Shown: piece after piece, positions 52,869 to 60,830 of the stretch
Layout of the letters: every line of letters starts with the position of its first letter
Numbering within the stretch: position 1 is the stretch's first letter
Source of the DNA: a bacterium
GTDB taxonomy: Bacteria > BMS3Abin14
Direction of reading: 5' to 3'
Length of the DNA: 64,000 nt
Assembly: GCA_020350725.1 (NCBI GenBank)
Contig: CP070719.1
Span: 927,329 to 991,328, forward strand
Made by a program: the position numbers and the translations under genes
Notes under the pieces: model-generated
The model's database searches: none
What the model was told of the DNA's origin: nothing
The model's input: only the letters and a program-made list of their open reading frames with translations

Positions 52869-53639
52869 ATGTGCAACATCGTCTTCGCTTACGGAGCCCA
52901 GCCCGGATACAGGCTTATCCTGGCCGGCAACCGGGATGAATTCTATGACAGGCCGACTGAACCTGCCGGCTTCTGGCCGGAGCATCCCCGCCTTCTGGCC
53001 GGACGGGACGTGCGCTACGGAGGCACCTGGCTCGGCATCACTCTGGAGGGCCGTTTCGGCGCGGTCACCAATTTCCGCGATCCCGGCTCCCAGAGGGACC
53101 ATCTCCTTTCCCGAGGCCTCATGCTGACGGATTATCTCCTGGGGGTGAAGGACCCGGAGACCTTCCTGGCCGATCTCGATCGGGCCGGGGACAGATACAA
53201 CGGCTTCAACGTCCTGCTGGACGACAGCAGCGGCCTCTTTTACTATTCCAACAGAAACCGACGGTGGAGAGAACTCGACAAGGGGATCTACGGCCTGAGC
53301 AACCACCTCCTGGACACGCCATGGCCCAAGGTCATGCGGATCAAGGCGCTGTTCAGAGACATCCTGGACCGTGAGACACATCCCTCCGTGGACTCTCTCA
53401 TGACGGTGCTGGCCGACAGGGTACGACCGGCCGACCAAACCCTGCCCGACACAGGGGTGGGAGTGGATTGGGAGCGGGTCCTGTCCCCCGTTTTCATCAC
53501 CAGCCCGAACTACGGGACACGTTCATCGACGGTCCTGACCATCCGTGATACCGGAGAGGTCCGCTTCACCGAGAGGTCCTTCACGTCGCCGGACGATCCC
53601 GGCACGGATGTGGAATGGGCGTTCACGCTGGGCCGGTGA
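52869..53639 (+). CDS. NRDE (TANGO2-like) family protein
   Basis: A 256-aa protein beginning MCNIVFAYGAQPGYRLILAGNRDEFYDRP, which contains the family's NRDE motif and the N-terminal Cys2 expected to become the nucleophile after Met removal. The eukaryotic relative TANGO2 is implicated in lipid and heme homeostasis; bacterial function is unknown. It is a single gene. Confidence 0.9.
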   Translation: MCNIVFAYGAQPGYRLILAGNRDEFYDRPTEPAGFWPEHPRLLAGRDVRYGGTWLGITLEGRFGAVTNFRDPGSQRDHLLSRGLMLTDYLLGVKDPETFLADLDRAGDRYNGFNVLLDDSSGLFYYSNRNRRWRELDKGIYGLSNHLLDTPWPKVMRIKALFRDILDRETHPSVDSLMTVLADRVRPADQTLPDTGVGVDWERVLSPVFITSPNYGTRSSTVLTIRDTGEVRFTERSFTSPDDPGTDVEWAFTLGR

Positions 53640-53726
53640 TCGGCCAAACCGGGATCCGGGGAGATCGCGTCCGGACATCGCGTGGGTCGGTAACGGAAAT
53701 TGCCCCTCATAATTTTATCTGTCCTG

Positions 53727-53735
53727 TGGTACACT
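53727..53735 (+). promoter_or_regulatory. Possible extended -10 promoter of the 20-aa peptide gene
   Basis: TGGTACACT matches the extended -10 form (TGnTAnnnT) and lies about 40 bases before the peptide's ATG. No -35 box is visible. Confidence 0.3.
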
Positions 53736-53775
53736 GGCAGAGCGATACCGAGACTTTTGAAAGGGGGTGACAGAT

Positions 53776-53838
53776 ATGAAGCTGGTCAAGGTCAGGAAAG
53801 AAAGCAGGGGCCTGTGCAAATGCGCCTCCAAATGCTGA
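53776..53838 (+). CDS. Possible 20-aa basic, cysteine-rich peptide
   Basis: ATG at 53776, TGA at 53836-53838, with an excellent GGGGGTGA ribosome site. The peptide is MKLVKVRKESRGLCKCASKC: highly basic, with CxCxxxC at the end. Such peptides can be metal-binding, regulatory or leader peptides. A promoter-like box precedes it and an inverted repeat follows. There is no homology evidence. Confidence 0.4.
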   Translation: MKLVKVRKESRGLCKCASKC

Positions 53839-53870
53839 TCGGGCACCGAATGCCAGGTATTATACGCCAA

Positions 53871-53913
53871 TTCAGGACCCTGGTTCTTCAGTGTTACGGA
53901 CCTGGGTCCTGAA
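53871..53913. terminator. Hairpin at convergent gene ends
   Basis: TTCAGGACCC (53871-53880) is exactly reverse-complemented by GGGTCCTGAA (53904-53913) around a 23-base loop. It lies after the 20-aa peptide and overlaps the last codons of the C_GCAxxG_C_C gene on the other strand. There is no clear U-tract, so a bidirectional terminator is only likely. Confidence 0.45.
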
Positions 53914-54343
53914 TCATTTCCTCTATTATCTCCACCGCATCCCCCACCACCCTCTCGCACACCTTCTCCATGAGGTTCGCCTCCTTCGCCTCCTCGAAAC
54001 CGGCCGGCGTGCTGATGTCGCATCCCAGCAGATCCCGGCAGAGAAGAGACGGATTCCTCTCGCGGAAGCGGTCGCAGAACCGACGGACGAGCTCGTATGT
54101 TTTCTCCTTGTCCTCCTGCCGCTCCGGGTCCGTCATACCGAACTTCAGGCCGAGGACCATGAACGCCGCGGTAACGGCACCGCACGTCTCGGCCATCCTG
54201 CCCATTCCGGCCCCGAGCCCGCACGCCATCCTCAGGGCCGTTTCCGGGTCCAGCCCGAAGTCGTCCGCGAAGACCGACAGGACCGACTGGGCGCAGTTGA
54301 ATTCGCTCCGGTAGCATTGAACGGCCCTCTGACGGCGATCCAT
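53894..54343 (-). CDS. C_GCAxxG_C_C family protein
   Basis: A 149-aa protein with the family cysteine pattern FNCAQSV ... CGLGAGMGRMAETCGAVTAA and later cysteines near the C-terminus. Such proteins (a probable redox family of unknown substrate) are common in anaerobes. The ATG at 54343 has AAGGAG nine bases upstream; the longer frame to 54415 lacks conservation. The stop lies in the inverted repeat at 53871-53913. Confidence 0.88.
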   Translation of the reverse strand: MDRRQRAVQCYRSEFNCAQSVLSVFADDFGLDPETALRMACGLGAGMGRMAETCGAVTAAFMVLGLKFGMTDPERQEDKEKTYELVRRFCDRFRERNPSLLCRDLLGCDISTPAGFEEAKEANLMEKVCERVVGDAVEIIEEMIQDPGP

Positions 54344-54544
54344 GATGGTTATCTCCTTATCGTTTGGCATCCAACGTTCAGGCAGCGGTACGGGAAAATG
54401 GCCTTGAAGTTTCACATATCAGTATAGAATAATTATGAAAAGGACTTATTTAGGATCGCCCCTGCCTCGAAATCCCTGGGGAACCCTTCCGTCGGGAGGT
54501 CCGGCAGGGAGGCCGTCCGGAAAGAAACCAGGTGCTGAACCCAG

Positions 54545-55477
54545 ATGAGAGTCACGGGCCGCGAATCGATGAAATCCCTCCGAGGAGACCGCTTCTACAG
54601 GGAGCTCCTGGACAACCTCTACGACGGCGTCTATTTCGTCGATCGCGACAGGAAGATCGTCTACTGGAACAGGGGGGCCGAGAGGCTCACGGGATACGCG
54701 GCGGATGAGGCTGTCGGCAGAAGCTGCTGGGACAATTTCCTGGCCCACATGGACGACCGGGGCGAAAAACTCTGTCAAACCGGCTGCCCCCTGACCGACA
54801 CCCTGGAGGACGGCAAGACCAGGGAAACGGACGTCTACCTCTATCACAAGCAGGGCCACAGGGTGCCGGTCCTGGTCAGGGTTTCGCCCATCTGGAATAA
54901 GAAGGGGGATATTATCGGGGCCGTCGAGGTCTTCAGCGACAATTCGGCCAAGATCCAGTCGGCGACGAAGATAGAGGAGCTCCAGGAGCTTGCCCTTCTG
55001 GATGAGCTGACGAAACTGGGCAACCGTCGATACATGGAGATGGGCCTGAAGACGAAACTGGAGGAAATGGAGCGGTATCGATCCCACGTCGGGGTGCTGT
55101 TCATGGATCTGGATCACTTCAAGGATATCAACGACAAGTACGGCCACGACGTGGGGGACAGGGTCCTTCAGACCACGGCCGCAACCCTCAAGGGAGCTGT
55201 CCGCCCCCACGATCTTCTCTGCCGGTGGGGCGGTGAGGAATTTGTCGCCGCGGTCACCACCGTCGACCGGAGGATCCTGACCGTGATCGCTCAACGGTTC
55301 CGATCCCTCATCGAGCAGTCCAGCGTGATGGTAGCGGACAAGACCGTCAGGTTCACCATCTCCATCGGCGCCACGCTGGCCCACTCGGACGAGTCCATGG
55401 CCGATGTCGTCCGCCGGTCGGACGAGCTTATGTACCAGAGCAAGGAAGCGGGGAGGAACCGGGTCACGATCGGCTGA
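54545..55477 (+). CDS. PAS-GGDEF diguanylate cyclase
   Basis: A 310-aa protein with a PAS domain (about 17-135; NLYDGVYFVDRDRKIVYWNRGAERLTGY) and a GGDEF domain (about 150-308). The catalytic GGEEF is near residue 231, and an intact RxxD inhibitory site (RPHD) ends five residues before it. It should make cyclic di-GMP with product feedback. The PAS ligand is unknown. An in-frame ATG at 54569 is an alternative start. Confidence 0.9.
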   Translation: MRVTGRESMKSLRGDRFYRELLDNLYDGVYFVDRDRKIVYWNRGAERLTGYAADEAVGRSCWDNFLAHMDDRGEKLCQTGCPLTDTLEDGKTRETDVYLYHKQGHRVPVLVRVSPIWNKKGDIIGAVEVFSDNSAKIQSATKIEELQELALLDELTKLGNRRYMEMGLKTKLEEMERYRSHVGVLFMDLDHFKDINDKYGHDVGDRVLQTTAATLKGAVRPHDLLCRWGGEEFVAAVTTVDRRILTVIAQRFRSLIEQSSVMVADKTVRFTISIGATLAHSDESMADVVRRSDELMYQSKEAGRNRVTIG

Positions 55478-55779
55478 CCGTTGGACGGTCAACCGAAGCG
55501 CTAGGTGCCAAGAGACAGGTGCTAAGTGAATGGGGGGCAACCACCCCTCGACCCCGGTCGGGACCGGCAGGGAGAGGAATGAGAGGACAGGAAAAGGATT
55601 ACACCGGCAGGAACATTCCAGCCTGAACAAAAAAATTAAATTTTTATTTTATTTATAATAACATGCAAAGCTTTCTTAAACCGTTACATTAGAAACATTT
55701 CATCGCTTTTGCTTTAAAGAATACTTTGATGTTCCTGCTGAATCCTGAATACCTTTCCCATCTATTCCCAATTGCCGAC
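55478..55779. other. AT-rich island with terminal inverted repeats
   Basis: This 302-bp spacer holds no gene. The core 55617-55728 is AT-rich and flanked by GCAGGAACAT (55607-55616) and its exact reverse complement ATGTTCCTGC (55729-55738). A second matching pair, GGATT, lies just outside each arm. The layout resembles a small MITE or a structured RNA; no transposase is near. Confidence 0.5.
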
Positions 55780-56520
55780 TCACTCCTCCCCCATCTCCAT
55801 CCTGGCCAGGATGTCCACGATCCTCAGGGACAGATCGACGCACTGTTTGGTCTGCCGGACAAGGCGATCCCCGCCCGGTGAGTCCGGTTTCCCCTGCAGT
55901 CGCCTGTAGGCGTCGCTCTGGGTGATCCCCACGATCAGGGCACGACCGTCCTTGATCATGTTCCTGCCGTGCATCTGCAGGTACTGGTCCACCTGGGGAA
56001 TGGAACTGAGCAGGGTGGCCATGATCATGTTGGACCCGCTGGCCACGTCCTTCAGACCCTTGTTAAGGAGGAGGTGCATGTGGTGGAGGTCCATGTGCTT
56101 GGAGACGAATTGATCCATCTCCATGTCCTCGAGGAGATAGACCAGCTCGAGCATGGTCCGGCCCATATCCTTGGCCGCCTTCATCAGGGGATGGTCTTCG
56201 AAACCCTGTTCGACGAGGATCTCCATATGGTCTCCCGCCAGGGCCTGCTCGATGTCCTTCTTGCCCTTGGCCATGTTCCGTTTGGCGTAATCGGCGGTCA
56301 TCTCGTCGAAAGCGGGCGACATCTTCATATCCGCGACCATGAGCAGGTTGATTCCGTCCAGGAACATGATGAGGCCGTGGTTCATGAGCACGTGGAGACG
56401 GTGGATCCGGGAGCTGTCATCGTCCTGCAGACGGATGTCCGCATGCGCCGCCCCTGAAAGGACCACGGTAAACACCAACATTAAAAGTGTGATACAGGTC
56501 GTTCTGCCTGACGTCCTCAT
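55780..56520 (-). CDS. Exported His/Met-rich helical protein with an internal duplication
   Basis: A 246-aa protein with a signal peptide (about residues 1-27). Two similar helical units of roughly 95 aa follow, starting HRLHVLMNHGLIMFLDGIN and HHMHLLLNKGLKDVASGSN. Both have the pattern H-x-L-x-N-x-G-L-...-G-x-N, and a later NMAKGKK/NMIKDGR match. No family is recognised. The histidine and methionine content suggests possible metal binding. It is alone on this strand, next to the AT-rich island. Confidence 0.75.
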   Translation of the reverse strand: MRTSGRTTCITLLMLVFTVVLSGAAHADIRLQDDDSSRIHRLHVLMNHGLIMFLDGINLLMVADMKMSPAFDEMTADYAKRNMAKGKKDIEQALAGDHMEILVEQGFEDHPLMKAAKDMGRTMLELVYLLEDMEMDQFVSKHMDLHHMHLLLNKGLKDVASGSNMIMATLLSSIPQVDQYLQMHGRNMIKDGRALIVGITQSDAYRRLQGKPDSPGGDRLVRQTKQCVDLSLRIVDILARMEMGEE

Positions 56521-56614
56521 TGGCTCATCTCCCGTTCCGGCGCATTTCGTTTGCTTAAAAGCTCATGGCCATAAATATACCGTATCGAGAGGCTGTTTGC
56601 ATAGAATGGCAAGG

Positions 56615-57334
56615 TCAGTATTGCCCCAGACTGTAAACCAGCAGAACCAGAAGGGTAAACCCAGCGGCGCCGGCGAGAAAGGGCCAGAACCTCACGCTAC
56701 GCTCGTCCGGGACCTCCTCCCACAGGGTGTTGATGATGATCGCCCCGGACAGGAAGGCCATCCAGGCGGCCACGGACGCATGTCCCAATAGATGCGCTGA
56801 TCCCAGGCCCCAGCCCAGCAAAATGGAGCCGGCCAGGGACCAGCGCATGGTCCGGTCGTAGAACTGTCGGTCGTGGCCCCTGAACCCTTGGTCGGTACCG
56901 ATGAAATGAAGGGACATGCCAGCGGTGACGAGGACCAGGAATCCGATGCCGGGGTCATCCGTCTCACCCAGAAGGTACCCCAGAAGCATGCTATATAGGG
57001 AAAAGCCCACCAGCAGCGACCAGTTGCGCGTCTTCCTGCCGAAACCCGGCAGGGTGGTCAATCTCCTGATGCCGTAATAGACCAGGAAACCGCCCAGGCA
57101 CAGCAGGTAGGCCCGGTACCGGGCAAAGAACTCGAAATAGGCTGTCTTTTCTAAAACGATCTGCTTTCTGGCCAGGCTGGGCAGGATGTAGACGAAAACG
57201 TAGCTCACGGCGGCGCCGCCGGCGATCGACTGCCAGATATATCCCTTAGGGCCATCCAGAAACCGAACATGGCTCACGGAGATGTGGGCCAAAGCCAATG
57301 CGAGCACAGCGAGGAAAGTTGGGAAGTGATCCAA
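56615..57334 (-). CDS. Hypothetical multi-pass membrane protein
   Basis: A 239-aa protein with about seven predicted membrane helices. Charged loops include GTDQGFRGHDRQFYDRTMRW, and histidines occur within helices (LALAHISVSH, SLHFIG, LLGHA), reminiscent of ZIP-like transporters, but I cannot assign it. It begins on the minus strand after a spacer without gene content. Confidence 0.7.
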   Translation of the reverse strand: MDHFPTFLAVLALALAHISVSHVRFLDGPKGYIWQSIAGGAAVSYVFVYILPSLARKQIVLEKTAYFEFFARYRAYLLCLGGFLVYYGIRRLTTLPGFGRKTRNWSLLVGFSLYSMLLGYLLGETDDPGIGFLVLVTAGMSLHFIGTDQGFRGHDRQFYDRTMRWSLAGSILLGWGLGSAHLLGHASVAAWMAFLSGAIIINTLWEEVPDERSVRFWPFLAGAAGFTLLVLLVYSLGQY

Positions 57335-57446
57335 GGGTTATGCCTTCTTGTTGCCGAGGACAGTGGGGTCAGGTCCTTCCTATTGACATTTACCCATGAT
57401 TGAACAGTTTATGCCGGAAGGCAGGGCTTGACCCCGGAGTGCTTAA

Positions 57447-58190
57447 TTAGAAGCGAAAAACGACCCCTAACCCGAATCCGCTCATGGCGATGTCGTAGAG
57501 GAACCCGTCGTCGTCGAAATCCGTGTCCAGGACCCTGTAGGCCGCAGCCAAGGAGACCGTATTCGACACATCCCACCCCAGTGCGGCAAGGGCGTTCCAG
57601 GTGAGATCGGAACCGACCCCGAAGCCGCCGATATCGCCCCGCAGCTGGAGGTTCCAGTCCACGCCGAGGGGGATCCTGATCCTTCCGCCCAGGAACGGGT
57701 CCACCCAGTCATCTTTACTGTCCAGATCCGGCCCGGGGGTCAGATCAAAATCGGTGGACAGATCCATGTACCGCGCCCCTCCCAGCACCTCTAAGGATCC
57801 CGGCTCACCGTACCGGTAGGCCACCGCCACCTCCAGGATGGTCGTCTCCACCTCGACGTCGACGGTGAGTGTTCCCTTCTCCCGGATCTCGGCCAGCCTG
57901 ATGAAGAACGCGTCGACCATGTAGGACCACCGGTCGGCCCTGGCCTCGAAGACACCCGCCCCCCCGATATCGACGAACTCGGCCAGGTCGCTGAAGCTGA
58001 GGTCCACCGGAACGGCGGTGGTGCCGATCCCTATATCGCCGTCCAGACCGGCGGTCCACAGGTAGGGGATGAACAGATACTCGACCTCCTCGGCCGCCTG
58101 GGCCAGAGTCGGTGACAGGATCATTGCCAATGTCAGGAAAACGATAACAGCGACTGAAAGCCTTGTTATGCTGCAGCACCTTGTTTTCAT
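57447..58190 (-). CDS. Putative outer-membrane beta-barrel protein
   Basis: A 247-aa protein with a signal peptide (cleavage near residue 32, AQA|A). Its alternating-residue strands and C-terminal GVVFRF, ending in Phe, are typical BamA substrate signals. It resembles small eight-strand barrels in size, but no family is certain. The ATG at 58190 follows GGAGG; four residues upstream are an alternative. Confidence 0.72.
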   Translation of the reverse strand: MKTRCCSITRLSVAVIVFLTLAMILSPTLAQAAEEVEYLFIPYLWTAGLDGDIGIGTTAVPVDLSFSDLAEFVDIGGAGVFEARADRWSYMVDAFFIRLAEIREKGTLTVDVEVETTILEVAVAYRYGEPGSLEVLGGARYMDLSTDFDLTPGPDLDSKDDWVDPFLGGRIRIPLGVDWNLQLRGDIGGFGVGSDLTWNALAALGWDVSNTVSLAAAYRVLDTDFDDDGFLYDIAMSGFGLGVVFRF

Positions 58191-58204
58191 GGAAGCCTCC
58201 ATTT

Positions 58205-58321
58205 GTCAGTGGTTGGTGGCCAGCTTGAATCCAGTGCCTGGCTTCAAGTGACTTGTTGCCAGAAAGATCGCGGTAATAGAATTTTTTTGCCACTAACCAC
58301 GGGTCACTGGCCACTAGTAAC
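58205..58321. repeat. Inverted 7-bp-rhythm arrays
   Basis: 58205-58262 (GTCAGTG, GTTGGTG, GCCAGCT type) faces 58291-58320 (CCACTAA, CCACGGG, TCACTGG, CCACTAG), approximate reverse complements around a T-tract. They fill the spacer between two exported-protein genes. Confidence 0.55.
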
Positions 58322-58325
58322 TTCT

Positions 58326-59099
58326 TTACTTCACCTCCACCGAATTCTGCAGCCTGAACTCGAGGAGCATGCCCGGCGGGATCCTGATCTGGTTGCCGGG
58401 GGTCATGGCCGCTGCCACGCCGCCGTAGGCGGCACCATCCTCCGCCCCCTCGGAACCGTCATCGATGGAACCGATGGCGGCCCCGATGGCCACCTTGCGG
58501 AGGGTCCCCTGCCTCTCGCCCTCGAAACCCTGCTGGTCCGTCCGGATGGGGATCCTGCCGCTCCTGCCCTCGATATCGTTCAGTTCGACGACCAGCCTGG
58601 CGATGCGGGCCAGCCTTCCTCCCTTCACAGCGTCCGAAACCCGGCCGAACACCCTTGTCCCCTTGGGCAGAAGAACCTGGCCGTTGACCGTCACCGCCGT
58701 TTCCAGGGTGGTGATAAAAGGGTCCCCCTTGCTGACCCTGCCGGTGATCAGTTCGGTGTTGGTCTTGACCAGCAGGACGGTCCCGGCCGGCACGGTCCCG
58801 CCCATGGCCTGGGCTATTGCCGGGGCCGGCGGCTGAGCGGGCGCCTGAGCCGGTCGAGGGGCAGACGTCGGGGCTGGTGCTGCTTTGTCTAGGGTCAGGT
58901 ATTGGACATCGCCGGCGTCGAACTCCATGGCATTTCCGAAGGCCTCGAACCGGACCCTGCCCTCTGAGATGCCCTGAAAGGTCCCCTTGAGAGTCTGCCC
59001 GTCGCTAAGGGTGATGGTGTCGGCCAGGGCAAGGGAGGGCGGAGCGATCAGGATGATAAGGATTAGTACAATGATAATGTGAAACGGTATGCTTTTCAT
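58326..59099 (-). CDS. Exported protein of unknown function with a Pro/Ala linker
   Basis: A 257-aa protein with a signal peptide (about 1-26), a small SH3-like N-terminal domain (ITLSDGQTLKGTF), a Pro/Ala/Gln-rich linker (about 70-95) and a C-terminal domain (about 100-255) that contains GTVLLVKTNTELITGRV and IPPGMLLEFRLQ, reminiscent of TrbI/VirB10-like beta domains. No other conjugation genes are near, so the resemblance may be structural only. ATG 59099 follows GAGG. Confidence 0.65.
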   Translation of the reverse strand: MKSIPFHIIIVLILIILIAPPSLALADTITLSDGQTLKGTFQGISEGRVRFEAFGNAMEFDAGDVQYLTLDKAAPAPTSAPRPAQAPAQPPAPAIAQAMGGTVPAGTVLLVKTNTELITGRVSKGDPFITTLETAVTVNGQVLLPKGTRVFGRVSDAVKGGRLARIARLVVELNDIEGRSGRIPIRTDQQGFEGERQGTLRKVAIGAAIGSIDDGSEGAEDGAAYGGVAAAMTPGNQIRIPPGMLLEFRLQNSVEVK

Positions 59100-59135
59100 G
59101 GGGTACCTCACTTAATATGTATTTGTACGATTTTT

Positions 59136-59199
59136 CCCGCGCCCGGATTTTAGATCAAGTACCGGGTTCGGACTCGGGCTCGGGTTCGGGCTCGGAAAT
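59136..59199. repeat. GC-rich hexanucleotide hairpin element, copy 1
   Basis: CCCGCGCCCGG (59136-59146), then ATTTTAGATCAAGTA, then a hexamer array of the type GGGTTC, GGACTC, GGGCTC, GGGTTC, GGGCTC (59161-59195). Left and right parts can pair through CCCGG/CCGGG. Related copies follow at 59.9 and 60.9-61.1 kb. Confidence 0.65.
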
Positions 59200-59234
59200 C
59201 ATTATATTTTATCAACAAAATTATAACTGCTTAA

Positions 59235-59864
59235 TCAAAACCTGAAACTCACCCCCGCGCCCACCTCGAACTGCCAGAGCACGTCGCTGGCGATGAAAAC
59301 CTCGCAACCGCTGGACGTTCCGCAGAAGATCGCCCCGCTGGAATCGAGAAATGTGGCAAAACCCTTCCCCTCAAGGCGTATGGCGACCTTTTCACCGGCC
59401 CTCACCTCGACGCCTCCCCCAAGACCTAGGGAAAAACGGGTTTCCGAGCTCAGGTTGGACGATTGGGGATCGAAATGGGTGGCACCTACTGATCCCCCTA
59501 CGAAAGTCCTGGCTGTACCCTTGTCCCAGTAATTCCTGCCCCCGATGTGGAAATATTCCACGTCGACGTCCACCAGAACCCCGGGGGTGACCAGGCCCCC
59601 TGCGGTGAGGCGTGAGGGCTGGAAGCTGTAGAAAAACTCGTACTGCTTCCCCGGTGCGATATCTTTTCCGAGGATAATCCCCCAGCTCTCTTCTTCATCA
59701 AGATCCAATGTCAGCCCCGTGCCCGCGTCCTCGAAATACCCGCCCATCCGGTAGCCGAGGAAGGGTGTCACCTGGAAACCCTCAGCGAGGGCAAATGTGG
59801 GGGTGAGGAGGAGAAAAGAAAGTAAGACAGCTGGCAGAAAGACAAAGATAAGTGAATATCGCAT
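59235..59864 (-). CDS. Putative outer-membrane beta-barrel protein
   Basis: A 209-aa protein with a signal peptide (cleavage near residue 27, ALA|EGF), GFQVTPFLGYRMGGYFE at the mature N-terminus and C-terminal GAGVSFRF, ending in Phe. Size and pattern are those of an OmpW-like or OmpX-like eight-strand barrel. Two cysteines (CGTSSGC) could form a disulfide. It is separated from the next genes by hexamer repeat elements. Confidence 0.72.
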   Translation of the reverse strand: MRYSLIFVFLPAVLLSFLLLTPTFALAEGFQVTPFLGYRMGGYFEDAGTGLTLDLDEEESWGIILGKDIAPGKQYEFFYSFQPSRLTAGGLVTPGVLVDVDVEYFHIGGRNYWDKGTARTFVGGSVGATHFDPQSSNLSSETRFSLGLGGGVEVRAGEKVAIRLEGKGFATFLDSSGAIFCGTSSGCEVFIASDVLWQFEVGAGVSFRF

Positions 59865-59905
59865 TGCTCTAACTTTACAGAGAAGTAAGTGGAAATGATG
59901 ATTAT

Positions 59906-59967
59906 CCCGCGCCCGCTTCCGCGCCCGTGCCCGCGCCCGGATTTTATGTACCGGGTTCGGGCTCGGA
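59906..59967. repeat. GC-rich hexanucleotide hairpin element, copy 2
   Basis: A C-rich array (CCCGCG, CCCGCT, TCCGCG, CCCGTG, CCCGCG), then CCCGGATTTTATGTA and CCGGGTTCGGGCTCGG. It has the same core as copy 1 at 59.14 kb but a longer left array. Confidence 0.65.
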
Positions 59968-59968
59968 G

Positions 59969-60373
59969 TTAACCTTCCTTTTTCCCCATTCTATACTCCT
60001 TCAAACGATCGAACAGCTGATCCCACTCATTGTCGGTGAGAAGGTTGTTCACCTCGATGTGGGACTTCGCCACCTCGAACTCGAAATCGAGCCATTCCTT
60101 TTCCAGTGCTTGAAGGGCTTTCATGTAGTCATCGGATCCTGAGCTGTACTCAGCGTCTACTCTCTCCAGGACCTTCGACGCCTCTACGCGCTGTTCCCTG
60201 TAGTCAGTGACGGACTTTTCGAGATCCTCGATGACGTTGACGACGCGCTGCTCACGGTCCACATCCTCGACGATCTGGATGACCGCTGTTTTGGTCTCGG
60301 CAAGGAACATGTCCACGGTTACAGCCGGACCTGCGCCCCCACCGAACAGAACCAGGTAAAGTGCGATAAGCAT
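59969..60373 (-). CDS. Small helical protein, paralogue of the neighbouring lipoprotein
   Basis: A 134-aa protein with a short hydrophobic N-terminus (MLIALYLVLFGGGAG) and a helical, charged remainder (VVNVIEDLEKSVTDY ... NNLLTDNEWDQLFDRL). The order and the C-terminal LLTDNEWDQLFDRL resemble the adjacent protein's LVSEEEWRRIAEGL, suggesting tandem duplication. Its signal lacks a lipobox. Function unknown. Confidence 0.68.
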   Translation of the reverse strand: MLIALYLVLFGGGAGPAVTVDMFLAETKTAVIQIVEDVDREQRVVNVIEDLEKSVTDYREQRVEASKVLERVDAEYSSGSDDYMKALQALEKEWLDFEFEVAKSHIEVNNLLTDNEWDQLFDRLKEYRMGKKEG

Positions 60374-60413
60374 CTTGTTTCTCCTTTATTCAGACTTTTT
60401 TGAACTGATTCTC

Positions 60414-60830
60414 TTACCTGACGAATTCCAGCCCTTCAGCGATCCGTCTCCACTCCTCCTCCGAAACCAGCTGCTTCATTTCCATGCGCAGGGCGACCAG
60501 CTCGTTGACAGTCTTAATCCTCTTCTTACTGTGTTTATTTAAGATCTTTTCGAAATCCTCCGGGGCCGAATCTTTCTTGCTGTAGGTTTTGAAGAGCTTG
60601 TTTCGAGTCGACCCGGTGAGGCTCTCGAGCTTTTGCACCTGCTTTTCCATCCTGTCGGCCAGTTTCAGCACCTGGGCCTGGCGCTCCTCGTCGTTGACGA
60701 CCTCTGCGATCCTTGCTTTTAACGCCAGTACCTTGGTCACCGCCGGTGACGGCGCAGGCGGCTCGCCGCCGCAGGCGAAGATGGGGAGGAGGGAAAAAAT
60801 GAGGATGACGATCAATGGATAGCGGTGCAT
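60414..60830 (-). CDS. Small lipoprotein with helical domain
   Basis: A 138-aa protein with a lipoprotein signal (PIFAC, lipidated Cys20) and a helical, charged domain (ARIAEVVNDEERQAQVLKLADRMEKQVQKL ... LVSEEEWRRIAEGL in two stretches). It precedes the 134-aa paralogue by 40 bases. Function unknown. Confidence 0.7.
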   Translation of the reverse strand: MHRYPLIVILIFSLLPIFACGGEPPAPSPAVTKVLALKARIAEVVNDEERQAQVLKLADRMEKQVQKLESLTGSTRNKLFKTYSKKDSAPEDFEKILNKHSKKRIKTVNELVALRMEMKQLVSEEEWRRIAEGLEFVR

